64,000 nt of DNA from Ascaphus truei (lineage: Eukaryota > Chordata > Amphibia > Anura > Ascaphidae). The stretch is from assembly GCA_036426205.1 (NCBI GenBank), contig CM071573.1, forward strand, positions 78,075,114 through 78,139,113, given 5' to 3'. Positions 20,861 to 32,523 of this stretch are shown one piece after another. The notes below the pieces were generated by a model. The model saw only the letters and a program-made list of their open reading frames with translations. It did no database searches and was not told the DNA's origin. Every line of letters begins with the position of its first letter. Position 1 is the stretch's first letter. Made by a program: the position numbers and the translations under genes.

Positions 20861-22823
20861 CTACATCACGGCCTTGAGAATAATGCTTTTTGTGTTTTTT
20901 TTTTGGTTTAATTGCGGACAGTTTGTTGCGAATGAGATTGTTAGATGAAAGTGTTGTGCAGTTTGTGATATTATAAACGGATTTCTTTTTGTCACAATAA
21001 TGTGAGAGTTGAGTGATATTCAGTATTTATATTTTTGTTTGATCCTTGTGACAGATAATAGCCGCCTTTCTGGGCAACTTCATTGCCAGGGCCTCGACGG
21101 TCAGTGGAAACCAGGCTTATTTATAGGTTTGTATAATACCACACTGTAGTGTGGGAATATAATTGGCCAGACATTATTGTCTGTAACTGGTTTGACTATA
21201 CTAGGATAACATGATAAGAAAATCCCCACATTAATGGCATTTCAAATGTTGTTTTGCCCGTGTTTCATTCCATGCTATTAATCTTTGTCCTATTAAGTTT
21301 AATAGCTCATCCAACCACATGGTTTAAAATATAGCGTTTTCCCGGTTTATTTATATATAGTTAAGAATAAGTATGTACTGTATATATGTATGTACAGTGG
21401 AGACCATCATTTCACCCCTCCATGTATATTAAAGCTGCAGTTCAAGCTACTGTTTAAAAAATAAAATAAAAAAATCCCCGTTTAATATGTAGATCAATAC
21501 AATCTGCACACTGACAAGTTATTAGCTAAGCTGCAGATCGATCAGTTCTCCTGTAATCGATCGCTTTGTGATCGGGATATCTAATTCAGTTCTTGCACAG
21601 AATTGTGGGCAATGTAGTCCTGGAATATCATGCGACTGGGCAGTTACTGCCCATACAATTGGCGCACTGCTAGAGAGAGGGTGGGGCTCAAGAGTCAGAG
21701 CCTATCAGAAGGGGAAGTGGCTGTCCCTTTGGAAATGGTTTCTATAGAAACATTAAAAATGTCTATAAAAATTATTATTATTATTTTTTTTAAATGCTAC
21801 AAGTATTTTCTCATAGTACAGAATGGATTTATTAAAAAAAAAAAAAAAACACATGTAGTATATTGTTTGAACTTCTGCTGTAAGAAATAAACCTATTTCC
21901 TTTACATACTCTTGTAATATTTTATTCAGCCCTCTTTGTAATGTGGTGGTGAGCTGAACTGTACAATCTAACATATACAAGCTTTGCTCAATAGACCCAT
22001 TAAGGTACCTATTCAATATGCTGTGAAACCCTTGTTGTCAGAGAAGACTTGTCGCCCAAGGACAGGTCCTCGTGGCAACAGAATGGTTACATTTTAAAAT
22101 GTGTGTAAGTGACTTCCCTTTAAAATAGATTAAAAATAATAATAGTAGTAATCCATACAAAACACAATGTTACAGAGTTAGCATAAAACAGGAAACACTG
22201 TACTCTTATCAGTCTCTGGCTTGGAGGTAACATAGACTGGACCGGAGGGATCAATTGCAAAGTCTAAAATGTACTGGACATTGAATATTTATTAAGTGCG
22301 GAATTGGAAGATAAAGGAAGTGATTATGAAGCAGAAGCTACTAAATAATGGGGGGCATTTCCGCTGGGGTTTTGGTTTAAAAAAATGTTGTGTTTGTTTT
22401 TACATTGTTTTTTAAATTATGGAAAAAACTCAATATAAGATCTTTATCACATCCATATGCAATAAATAAAAGCTGTTACATTGCTTGGGAACTACATTGT
22501 ATTTCAAAAGCTTGTTACAGCACAGGGCATAAAAATGTTGGGTATCCGTCTAGTGAGGGGCGCCAGAAATTAATTGGACTGACCAAATATTAGTGAACTT
22601 TATGATCGAACTTAAGACATAATCAGGAGCACTTCCGGATGACAAATCATATTATCAATATATCATTTTTGTTAATGTTAAAGTCAGTGCTTTAGCTGCG
22701 TGTGTGAAATTGATGAGGTCTGAGGTAATGGGGTGTGTGTGTTTAGAAGGAATAGTGCGTTTGAAAAGTGTATAACTGGTAACATTTCTAAGTTATTTAT
22801 AAGACCCTCCCAACATTTCCTTC
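20860..22823. other. Repeats between collectin B remnants
   Basis: 21434-21890 is a repeat shared with 41083-41970 (CTGCAGATCGATC, CATGCGACTGGGCAGT-type, TTTTCTCATAGTACAGAA). The remainder shows no gene. Confidence 0.45.
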
Positions 22824-23390
22824 TGCAGCTGTGACTGTTACAGTCTGTAAATAGTGTATCATGTCTGATGGTACCAATCTAGAATTCACCAATCTTACTG
22901 ATGCAACCATTTATCATGTCCTAGGAATAACCCAAATAATTGTATCTACAATGTCAAAATACAGCAACCTCATTATCAACTTTTTAGTAAAAATCACTGA
23001 CTTTTTTGGCAAAGATAACAAGAACACTTGATTTCCAGTTAACTCATTACTAGTTTTAGGTTTCCACACACATTGTTGCTTTAACTATATTACTTATCTC
23101 ATGGGTTGCTAGCATCCCTGAGCATGTAAAACTGACCTCCTTCCATGATCGGTTCTACGTTGGTGATAACTGTGGGAGTATTTACTCACTATCAGAAATC
23201 TTCTTAGCTTTAAATGTTGTTTCCAGTCACACTGTAAGCCCTTTAACAGGAGAGTGAACAGACCGCAGTAAACCAATTATTAAACTGAACACAGCCCCAT
23301 TTATATGGGAGGATATTGATTAGTTGGAAATAACTCGATGAACTTTGATCTGCTCCAAGAAGGTCAATAACAAGACCTTTGCCGTAAAAC
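22824..23390 (-). pseudogene. Collectin B first-exon remnant and promoter-like flank
   Basis: Two blocks are homologous to the collectin A 5' region: 22824-22950 (start codon, intron acceptor side, TTATCATG stretch) and 23270-23390 (TATA-like box, DR1-like site, GCTCCAAGAAGG). The stretch between them is unlike A. The order and spacing show that the duplication included the promoter. Confidence 0.75.
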
Positions 23391-23399
23391 GAGTTTTGA

Positions 23400-25400
23400 T
23401 TTTTAAGTTGCATTAATTTTCCTTAGTACTGTATACATTTTTAGTAATTTATCTTTTTAGGTTTAGTAATTTCTGGGTCTTGAATTTGAGATATACAGTA
23501 TATCACTTGAAGACGTTGTCTAATGGCCCCAATGTAACGTATTAGATTTCTAAGCTGTTGGCAAAGGGTGCTATGCCTTATTCATTGTATATAGAGCAGC
23601 TTTAATTAAAGTGATTTTGATAATATTATATAATATTTCATAATAGAAATACTCTTTACTCACACATGTTATTTTCTCATAAAGATGTTTAATTATCATT
23701 TGCATTAAGTTACATTGTACATCTTCAATGCACTTTAACACAAAGCAAGTTGATCTTATAGAACCTCTAACTTTCTTTAATATTAACAAGCAACTCTGAG
23801 TCAGATTAAACACTTCAAACCATCTACACTACATGTTTTTTTTTTTTTTTTTTAAACCAAAGACACAAAAATGCATTATTGGACCACTCTATAACACACT
23901 GTGCATCTCCTATCTGCCCATCTCTAATGCCCTCTAATATCATATTTACTGTCTTATTCCGCTTCCGAGAACATGTCCAGACTCCCTATTTGGCCAACAA
24001 GTTATTACGCTAACAAACCGCGCGTCAACTGATGACTTGTGAATAAATTGCGGAAAAGGGAGAAGTCTGACAGCACGCCCTATATTTCATCTCAGGCCGG
24101 CCATAGTGCGTGCGACGGAACAGCAGAATTTTGAAGAGACAAATCATTTTGTTTTTCCGTGCAAAATATTGACCATGTGACAGAGGGCCTCATGCAGAGA
24201 GCATAGAATTTTAAAATTGGCGAATTTCATAAAAAGTAGCTTTTTTGGAGAGTTTTATTCTCCATATGCAGAAAAGTGCGAATTCTGCTATGTTTAACAT
24301 GGATGCGTGTGGCGAGTTTAAATTGGCGAGATGCGCGCTTCAGAAACGTGTAAAAACAAATTCGCGCCTTTTTCCCCTTTACTATAGGCGGCGAGCGCCA
24401 TCTTGCCATCTTTTCCTGGCGCGGCAAAAATGCGAGAATCGCGCCATTTTCTTGGCGCGAACAGCCGCTACATGCCGTTCGCACCTCTCTGCATTCGGAG
24501 AGTTTTAAAAATGGCGAGATGGAGGTTCTCGCCAGCCGCGAGGCGAGTTTTAGCAATAGAAAAAACAAAATGGCGCGTTTTTCGTAACTCGCCATTTTCT
24601 GCCGGTTTCTGCGCGAAATTGTACAAAAAATGGCGAATTTCGAAATAACGATGCTCTCTGCATGAGGCCCAGAGTCATTTTAGGTCAAGTATGTGACGTC
24701 ATCCAAAGAGAGTCACAAGGTGTTCTACAACCAATCAGATTGGGAATTTAGTTCCCATGATCTGATTGGCTGAAATACCATGTGATGCAGGCCATCTTCG
24801 ATTTAGTGGCGAAATGTTAAAGGGAAATGAAGCACAGCCATTCTGATTGGCTGGCATCATTCCCTTTAAATGACGTCATAATTTTTTTTTTTTTAAATCG
24901 GCACATAGTTTTAACAGCCAATAGATGGATGTTGAACCAGTTCCCGCCCAAATGTGACATCACAAGCCATATTTAAGGCCGTGATGCCTCATTTTATCCC
25001 AAGAAGACAACTAGACAACATCGGTTGGGATCTACCATGGGGTTTTTGTATTGACAGATGAAGATTAAGAAATAATTACAGAAGAAGATAGAAGAAGCGC
25101 ATTAAAGCTAAACCAAAGAAGAATTGGGTACCTGATCCGGATCTTTAAGGCAGATGACATTGGATGAAGTTTCAGGCCTTCGCAGTACGTGAGCTTCCTG
25201 TTTCCGCAGGAGTCGGAGGGCCAACGCTTCTTAAGGTAAGTAAAATATTGAATGTATATAAATGTATGTTTTTACAGGTTTTTCGATTGGATGTATATTT
25301 TTTTCTTGAACATTGACTGAGAATGTATTAATCTGTACCCCTTTAGAGTACAGATCAATACATTATTAGGCCAATAATTTGTTTTTAATTGCTTGCTTTG
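23400..25400. other. Intergenic DNA with a palindromic MITE
   Basis: No gene. 24189-24671 is a MITE with GGGCCTCATGCAGAGAGCA ends in inverted order and interior GGCGA/TCGCC runs, related to the element at 34848. 24680-25240 carries short duplicated TGACGTCA and CCAATCAGA stretches of a decayed repeat. Confidence 0.55.
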
Positions 25401-26165
25401 TATTGATGGTGATTCGCAATCACAGATATTGGCCATTACAGGGTGTGTGGTGCATACCTGCTGGAAACAAGAGGGCTGAGTCGTCCGCGATGACTTTGGG
25501 ACACAGAAACAGGCTTCTGGGGTCCATACCCCACATAATACTTAGCAGTGCAGCACCTCCGTCTGCCGTAGGCTCCAGGGAAATGGAGATGATCTCCCAC
25601 GGTAGAACTTGCACCTCTCCCCACAGTTAGATCACACACCAGGCCGGAGGTATATTGCAAAACAGGAACTGTTTATTACTACACACTTTGCAGTGACACA
25701 ACAGGTGCTCAGCAGTCTTCTGCCGGATACAGTCTCTTTAGATCAGCTCTCACTGGAGATAGTCCCTGGGCCGCCACTACAGGCCAAGGGCACCCGCAGC
25801 TGTCCTAGCTCTTCCCCACCTCCCTAGCGGAGGCAGAGGTATAGTCACACTCACTTCTACCCGGAGGGAAGAGCACATGGAAAGGCCCCGATCTCATTCT
25901 CCCAGTTGTGTAACCTGCCTTCCTCAGAAGGAAGGACAAAGACACTTAACTTTTGGGCGGTCCTGCCCTTAAGTATGGCCAGAAGGCGGGCACTCCATTG
26001 TCAAAGCTACAACAGAATGTACCACCCCCTGCTGTCACTCAAGTGCAGTACCAAAGATGAAGGGAAAAATCCCATGATAACTACTGGAAAACCTGTGAAT
26101 ACCAGGGTTTACTGCCAGCCCATTGGGTAGAATAGTAACCAGGGGGTACCCCATTACATTAGTAA
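25400..26165. mobile_element. LTR-like repeat copy
   Basis: Shares GTGGTGCATACCTGCTGG, CAGGCTTCTGGG, GCACCTCC and the CAAGGGCACC region with 52010-52705. Ends not determined. Confidence 0.45.
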
Positions 26166-27181
26166 CCAGTGATGCACTGCAAAACAGCAGTGCGCAAACT
26201 GGGGGTCGTGCCCCGTTGGGGGCGCATGATTACTTAGGGGGGGGCGCAGGCGACGAGCCGGCAAAAGCTGTGTGCGGGCAGGCGACTGAACAAACTCCAT
26301 CCTGGCTGCTCTCTGATTGTTGTGGGGGTGGGGCCTTGTTGCGGGGGCGGGGCCTTGCTGCTTCTCTCTGCTTGTTGTGGGGCCTTCCCTGCCCACTGAC
26401 AGGCCCTCCTCCTCCTGTCTGTTTCCCCGCCTCAGTTTGCAACAGCACACGGGGGTCAGGGGGACCGGAGCATGCTTAGTACTTCCCCCCCAGGTGAAAG
26501 TGTGTGACTGTTATGATGGTGTGTGTTGTGGTTGAGTATGTGTGCTGTAGTGTAATGTGTGTGTGTTGTGATTGAGTGTGTGTTGTGTCTGTTTTGGTTG
26601 TGATTGAGTATTGTGTGTGTTGTAATTGAGTATGTGTGCTTTGTTCCTGCTCTCCTCCGCTGCCAACCTGCTACAGCCACACACAAACACACCGAAATGG
26701 CCCCGATCCATGCCCCCCTCTCGTGCTTGCAAAATTATGCAGGACACCCTGTGCTCATGCTTGGAGATAAAATAAAAATATAATAAAGTGAGCTACTAGA
26801 AAATATTCAGTGGATAAATATGTGAATAATTATTAAAAACCCCACATTCAAATAGTCCACACTGAATTGACTAGTGTTAATAATACATGACATTTGGTGA
26901 ATAGCGTCTGCAGCTGAAGATATTCGGCTGCTCAGCACCCCTAAAATACAAGGAAAATTACAGAAAAACAGCGCACAACGCACATAGTGAAGTATGTTCA
27001 AAATATAAAATTGTATTTAAGGGGTAATAAATCTGCGTACATCAAAAAGTATAAACAAGCATTCCATGTACTAAGACATGAGTTACCACACGCCGCAACG
27101 GAACAGGAAGAGTTGTCGTCACTGCACCCTCCGATGGTATTCACCAATATCTCCTGGACGATGCGATTCTCCCTCAGGTAG

Positions 27182-28009
27182 TGTAACGCTCGGCCTGCCC
27201 ACAAACCAGACAAGACCCCGGGACTGAGGTGGAAAGGACAAATACCACACACCTAACAGTAAACGGGGGCACGGCCGGAGTGTGGTAGTAGGGTAGCTGG
27301 TCCAGGGAACAAAAATAGAAAGAGTACCGTACTTGCCAACTCCAGCGTAGAAGGGTAAAGTCCGTAAGCCAATGGTCTAGGTGGTGGGAGAGCAGCGTGG
27401 TAGAGTGTCCGTAAGCCTGGGTCGAGGAGTGGAGAGAGCTGCATAGTAGGGGTCCGTTTGCGGAGTCCAAGGGATATAGAAGACAGCGAGGTAGAGAGTC
27501 CAAAGCCAAATCCAAGGGGTTCCAAAGAGCAGCGTGGTCAAGTCCAAAGCCAAGGTCGAAATCCAGGGGAGGTCAGCAGAGTATCCAGGAACAGGGACTG
27601 AAACACAAGAGAGCCAAGCAGAAGCAGACAGCACCAAGGTACAGAAGCTATGCAGAGCAAAGAGGGAATGGAGAGACCAGGCTAAATAGCGGGCTGGAAC
27701 CTATCAGGAGAAAGGGAGGAGCGGAGGTGCGGTCCAGGGGTTCACCCTGATAGGAGAGAGAAGCCTGGGGGCGGACCTGGAGGAGCAGGGGCAGGAAAGT
27801 GCGCCGGTGCGCGCACTGGAATGGAAGAGGCGGGACCAGGCTCCGAGCGCCAGTAAATAGAGGCCTGGTTCCGCGCGCGGCCCGGAAGTGAGGAGACAGC
27901 CGCGGGGGAGATGCCGACGGCCGGGGAACGCCGCCGGGGGTTAGAGGCAGCATGGGAAAAAGGTAAGGGAGCGCTCAGAGCGGGAGTCCCCGCAGCGCAG
28001 GTCCTTACA
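27182..28009. mobile_element. Solo LTR, 828 bp
   Basis: Starts TGTAACGCTC, ends GGTCCTTACA, with 5-bp duplication GGTAG (27177-27181, 28010-28014). No internal region is left, so it arose by recombination between two LTRs. The right half is CpG-rich. Confidence 0.82.
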
Positions 28010-28467
28010 GGTAGGTGGCCTCTCACACAGTGGCACTATTAACCCTCCTTAATTTGGGCGTCCCTTCCGATTGGTTCCTCTCAGTGGGGGTATCAATCTC
28101 ATACATCAATGCTGCTTAAGCAATGTCCATGGTGAATGAGCCAAAAAAGTGACCCCCCTTTTTCTCCTCTAAACCGAACAATATAACGGTAAAGGTAACA
28201 GTCCATGAATAGGGGGAGACGAAGATGAAATCATAGGGGTCACGTGAAGAAACAAAAACAGCCGGAATAAGGCAATAACAAACCAACTGAGCTCAATGTT
28301 TGCACCGATCACCTGCTTTAGGTCAGTGATAACACCATCAGGATGCCACAAAGTAGCGATCGAGAGCAGGGTAAAACACTTCAACCCGCCAGGCTCTGTG
28401 TAGGAGCTTCAGGGGTTAACCGGCAATATTAACCAGGACCTAGCCTTTCGAGAATAGATATTGCAAA

Positions 28468-28510
28468 TTATCCTACGCGTTTCGTAGCGCAATGCTACTT
28501 CTTCAGGGAA
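28468..28510 (-). ncRNA. Hammerhead-ribozyme-like motif with full core
   Basis: Minus strand: three-base stem I (TCC/GGA), CTGAAGA (28506-28500), one extra A, stem II GTAGC/GCTAC with loop ATTGC, GAAA, then C-GC-G, U, A. All conserved core positions are present; the predicted cleavage is after the A complementary to 28474. Stem III is palindromic (ACGCGT), so pairing between two copies may be needed. Confidence 0.65.
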
Positions 28511-28968
28511 TAATAACCCCTGAAGCTTCTACCTATTCACGGACTGTTACCTTTACCATTATATTGTTCGCATTCCAACTCTTCTCGTTCCGTTCCGGCG
28601 TGTGGTAACCCATGTCTTAGTACATTGAATGCTTGATTATATTTTTTTGATGTACGCAGATTTATTAAATACAATTTTATATTTTGAACATACTTCAGTA
28701 TGTGCGTTGTGTGCTGTTTTTCTGTCGTTTTTCATGCTTGGAGAGTTGGTGATGTCACCGCTCTCAGCGGCAGCGTGGACGCAGCCTAATTTTTCAAGCG
28801 CGAGCTGTTGAAATATGTAAGTATTTAGACATATTTGTATTTACATTCTATACCGTTTAATAAAGTTTTTTTTTTTTTCATGTGATTTTGATTAGATCAG
28901 GCAGGGGAGGCCCGAGAAATTTCATGGATTAAAAGGGGGGCTCGGCATAAAAAGTTTGCTCACCCCTG

Positions 28969-29757
28969 TCTAGGGAACCCCTTAAGTTGTGGGACCCCAT
29001 GTTCTGTTGTTATGTCCCTGAATTAAAAAGGACAAGGTTTGTCTTGGTCAACTGTCCTATACTTGACTATTGGTGGGAGAAAGGCCAATTCTCTCCCGAA
29101 GAGGTGGCAGAGTCACTTCGTAAGCGACAGGGAGAGATTAATAATAATCAGGAGGCGGACCCTGATGACCACGGGTTTTGGGCATTACCTGGCCAAGGAG
29201 CTGGCCGGAAAATTATACGTCTAAGTAGAGCGGACAGGGCCATATGGAATAGGTACCGATTATCACATGGTTATAATTTCCCCTATGTCCCAGAACCAAT
29301 CATGCAGGAGATAGACGACCAATGGCATGATTGGTTGAGGTTAGCTGTCACAGAATATCTACAGTCCAAGACCAGTTACAAAGACCGAGTCTCGTATCTG
29401 TGCGATGATGAGGGAGTGGATCACTGGGGCTTGCATCTTTAAAGACAGGGTGGAGGTTCGCCATGACACTGGTGGACCCAAAGTGTCTTACGTTTGGATT
29501 AAGGATCTTGAGGGACGGGCAATCAAGAAACCTGATCCCAAGTACTATAAGTAGTCGCCCCATACTCTTATGTTCAAGAGTTAGTCTATCATCAGTGTGG
29601 TCAGTGGGTGATGGGTACTAATTTTGTCTGTGCCTGTACTTGGGTAACCATGCATAATATGCTATGTATATTGTTGTTACCTTGCAGGTTCCAGACTGAC
29701 AGATGGTGCAGTAAATTTGATTCCAGTGAGGACATGGAACTTCCACCCAGGGGAGAG
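28969..29757 (+). pseudogene. Fragment upstream of a retroviral-type LTR, unrecognised ORF
   Basis: An open frame at 28987-29442 (151 codons, W- and D/E-rich, for example HDWLRLAVTEYLQ) is followed in another frame by coding-like sequence to 29554, so it is probably frameshifted. It ends about 200 bases before a purine tract and a TGTAAC LTR start, the place of a retroviral env or accessory gene. I do not recognise the protein. Confidence 0.4.
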
Positions 29758-30645
29758 TGTAACATGGTTAGTCTACTCTGCCTGTCTCTTCCATCTGTCA
29801 CATAAGCCCTAAGCAGTCTAGGCTGTGATAGACCATCCTGTGGGCTTTTGACCCCCCTTATGCTCCTCTCTGAGTGACAGAAGTGTGGTGGTGACTCATG
29901 GTCTGTGTATAGCCTAGCAGATATAAATAAAGATAAACCGGCGCCAAAAAGAAAGAAAATCTGACCAAATATAGTCCAATTCAAAGGGTTGGGATGAGTT
30001 CCATGGAAGTGTCCTCTATGCAATCTCAGACAAACAAAACATTTAAGACCACAACATAAAAGAGAAGAAAAGAGAAAAAAGATCATAGCGCAACAAAATA
30101 CAAACAACCAATCACTGATATAGTATACAAATATAGACAGTAATTTAATATATAATTAAAAATACACATATAAAAACAACAAACAATTGCTTGTTGGGCA
30201 GGGAACACACTATTAAAGTGATGGCGTCCAGTGGGGCTTAAACTGAAACCCTACTTACAGCACTGCTGAATAATAAAGCCTGTACATCAATCACACAGCC
30301 CTCCGTGGCCTGGGTAGGAAAGGAGTATTCACCACACCGTCCGTGTGCTGCTGCACCGCATGGAAGCTCCTCTCCTGTAGTATCACACCGCCAGCTGCCT
30401 CACTCGTCTGCAGACGTATAGGCTCATAAATGGAGGATCACCAGAGCTCTAACCGCCGAGGCCTCCCTGGGACAGTCACGCGGACCTCAGGTCTCGCGAG
30501 ACCACGTGACGTCACCGCTGAGAGCCGAGACAGGGGAAGGAAGCTCGCAGGTGCCAGGCAATGAAACAGCCGAAGCTGCTGGGGATGGGGAAGCAATTGA
30601 ACAGGAGATGAACGCCAAATAGTCCTTGCCAGTAATAAAAGTCCA

Positions 30646-30684
30646 CCCTACGCGTTTTGTGACGTCAGTCACTTCGTCAGGGGC
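30646..30684 (-). ncRNA. Hammerhead relic in the PLE, G12 lost
   Basis: Minus strand: stem I GCCC/GGGT, CTGACGA (30680-30674), extra A, stem II GTGAC/GTCAC with loop TGAC, then AAAAC instead of GAAAC, GCG, UA. The base at 30658 replaces G12, the general base of hammerheads, so cleavage should be lost. Position 3' of the endonuclease ORF matches known PLE ribozymes. Confidence 0.65.
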
Positions 30685-31036
30685 ATGATGGGACATGTAA
30701 AAGTGGCAGTACATTTATACTAAAACACTAATTGACAAATAGTCTAATAACTCAATATTAAAACACATTCATATACAAGCATACTCATATCAGTGAACAA
30801 ACACACATATAATAAAAATAAAAAATGAAAAATGAACAATATATAATGTACAAACTGAAAAAAATATATACATAAAAACCTAGAACAAATAACCTTCTCT
30901 TAAAGAAACAGTACACACAGAATACATTCATGGGATTGCATATAACAAGAGACAATCATGGAAGACTACCAGTACCAGTAAACGACAGACAGCAAAGGAG
31001 GACACAACACACAGGTGTCGCATAACAAAACCCACA

Positions 31037-32260
31037 TTATTTAACCAAAAATGCAGCTAAATCAAATTCGATATTAAGGCCATTGGGGGATAACGTTTTG
31101 AGTTCATATATCCAATATGACTCACGCTTACTAATACCGTTAATTCTATCTCCCCCTCTCCAATTACCAGGATAACTTTCAATGGCTTGACTTTTTAAAC
31201 CAATAGGGTTCTGCTGATGGTGAATTAAAAAATGATGGGACACACTATGCGTTGTAAGACCTCTCTTAATGTTATAGATGTGTTCGTATATGCGTCTCTG
31301 GTAAGACCTCCCCGTGCGGCCTACATATTGCAGACCGCACGGACACTGCAATAGGTAAATTACAAATACAGAATGACAATCAATGAACGAACGTATATCG
31401 TATACCCGACCAGTGACATTAGAACTAAACGTACTTCGTTTAGAACTGTACTTACAAGCAGTACAATTACTACAGGGAAAAAACCCTTTAGGATTTCTCT
31501 CCAAACCAGACTTCTTAGATAGATTAGGGCATGTAGGAGCCAGTCTAGATTGCAGATTTGGGGCCTTCCTAAAAATAACCGCTGGTTTAGGAGGTAAGAT
31601 TTGGGCCAAATCTGGATCTCTTAAAAGAATCGGCCAATGGTTGCACAAAACTTTCCTGATATGGGGAGCCATAGAGTTATATTGTGTTACAAAGGAGACC
31701 AAATGTTTGGAATTAGATTCTCCCTTGTCTTTCTTGTACTCTAAAAGGTTAGCCCTATCAATACCATGAACCTGCAACATGGCCTGAGAGAGCAATTCCT
31801 CAGAATATTGTCGGTCAAGAAATTTATTCTTTAGTTCACTCGCCTGAGATGCAAAAACCTCATCATCTGAGCAATTCCGCCGCAGGCGAATGAACTGACC
31901 CTTTGGGATGTTGCGCAACCACTGGGGGTTGTGCTGACTTGTAGCCATTACGTAATTATTGGCTTGTACACTTTTAAAGTACGTTTTAGTACTTATATGA
32001 TTATTGGCTGAACTGATATTCAAGTCCAAAAAGTAAATGGAGCTAGGATCAAAATGACAAGTAAACTTAAGGTTTAATGGGTTGTTATTCAAATAAGAGA
32101 TGAATGAATGTAATAATTCAATGCTGCCATTCCATACAAACAAAATATCGTCTATGTAGCGAAGCCAGAGCACCAGGTTTGCTCCAAGGGGACAGTTGTT
32201 CCAAATAAAATTGTCCTCCCACTGCCCCATAAATAGGTTGGCATAGCGAAGCCAGAGCAC
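31037..32260 (-). CDS. PLE reverse transcriptase C-terminus plus GIY-YIG endonuclease
   Basis: An uninterrupted 407-codon frame. YANLFMG at residues 6-12 and YIDD at 35-38 are the PLE reverse transcriptase palm; the other catalytic Asp is lost by truncation. A Cys cluster lies at 263, 266 and 269. VIYLLQCPCGLQYVGRT at 300-316 is the GIY-YIG motif, with R318, H327 and the later ESYWIYELKTLSPNGLN as expected. Known: PLEs use this nuclease to nick the target and prime reverse transcription. The open frame is young-looking, but the missing N-terminus makes it non-autonomous. The first eleven residues derive partly from the 5' tandem repeat. Confidence 0.85.
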   Translation of the reverse strand: MLWLRYANLFMGQWEDNFIWNNCPLGANLVLWLRYIDDILFVWNGSIELLHSFISYLNNNPLNLKFTCHFDPSSIYFLDLNISSANNHISTKTYFKSVQANNYVMATSQHNPQWLRNIPKGQFIRLRRNCSDDEVFASQASELKNKFLDRQYSEELLSQAMLQVHGIDRANLLEYKKDKGESNSKHLVSFVTQYNSMAPHIRKVLCNHWPILLRDPDLAQILPPKPAVIFRKAPNLQSRLAPTCPNLSKKSGLERNPKGFFPCSNCTACKYSSKRSTFSSNVTGRVYDIRSFIDCHSVFVIYLLQCPCGLQYVGRTGRSYQRRIYEHIYNIKRGLTTHSVSHHFLIHHQQNPIGLKSQAIESYPGNWRGGDRINGISKRESYWIYELKTLSPNGLNIEFDLAAFLVK

Positions 32261-32523
32261 CAGGTTTGCTCCAAGGGGACAGTTGTTCCTAGCAGATATA
32301 GGTACAGACCTTGAGCCCTCCTCTTCTGGTTCCTCAGAGTGGCAGTGCTAAATTTAGTTAGTTCTCTCCCACCCTTCCAACCTGTAAGGAAGATCTGCAG
32401 TGACTGCAGAATAAAGACCCCTTTGCTTTCATCATACTCCTGTCTGAGTGTCAGTCCCTGGGCAGGAGGAAAGAAGTTTGCTTTAGTGGGGACTGATCTC
32501 TGGGCACCCTGGAGTCTGCTACA

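Larger units (their letters stand above)
15990..22862 (-). pseudogene. Collectin B: broken tandem duplicate of collectin A
   Basis: Three remnants lie in gene order. (1) A 5' flank and start codon at 22862 encode MIHYLQTVTVTAA, matching residues 1-13 of collectin A; homology stops near 22824. (2) A lectin exon begins at 18604 after an AATAG acceptor (VLLFVSGVMTAGDTFY) and runs to 18349. (3) It resumes at 16072 with TNWCQGELNGSLRENC and ends at a premature TAA at 15992. The collagen and neck exons are not visible. The EPN sugar motif is replaced by GEL, WND is lost, and 2.3 kb of nested mobile DNA splits the lectin exon. Closest relative is collectin A, so this is a local duplicate that died. 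Protein function is excluded; a transcript is possible because promoter-like sequence remains. Confidence 0.88.
26768..28731. mobile_element. PLE-like fold-back with hammerhead motif
   Basis: Exact 13-bp duplication TCATGCTTGGAGA (26755-26767, 28732-28744). Inverted arms (about 26970-27100 against 28590-28720; and 28165-28215 against 28525-28580). The left part begins AAATAAAAATATAATAAAG. A solo LTR (27182-28009) sits inside. Confidence 0.72.
26190..28968. mobile_element. Possible hAT composite with GT-rich repeat
   Basis: Left end CAGTGCGCAAACTGGG and right end AAGTTTGCTCACCCCTG look like hAT inverted ends of one family. A TGTGTTGTGATTGAGTG repeat lies at 26500-26650. No clean 8-bp duplication was found, so this reading is tentative. 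Confidence 0.35.
29926..32287 (-). mobile_element. Penelope-like retroelement, 5'-truncated
   Basis: Exact 13-bp duplication CCTAGCAGATATA (29913-29925, 32288-32300) bounds it inside the LTR. It keeps the end of the reverse transcriptase, the GIY-YIG endonuclease and a 1.1-kb 3' region with a hammerhead relic. At the 5' end a stretch of about 45 bases (32157-32203) is repeated at 32246-32288. Confidence 0.85.
29758..32523 (+). mobile_element. Retroviral-type LTR interrupted by a PLE
   Basis: The purine tract CCAGGGGAGAG is followed by TGTAACATGG; the far end is CTGCTACA, giving TGTA...TACA ends. AATAAA lies at 32413. Without the PLE the LTR is about 391 bp. GCTGGAGGCGCTAAGC right after TACA looks like a leader or primer-site region, so LTR polarity and partner element are not certain. 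Confidence 0.5.

Noticed and set aside
24227..24648. Frames of 81-122 codons on both strands
   Set aside because: They fall within a palindromic MITE (24189-24671).
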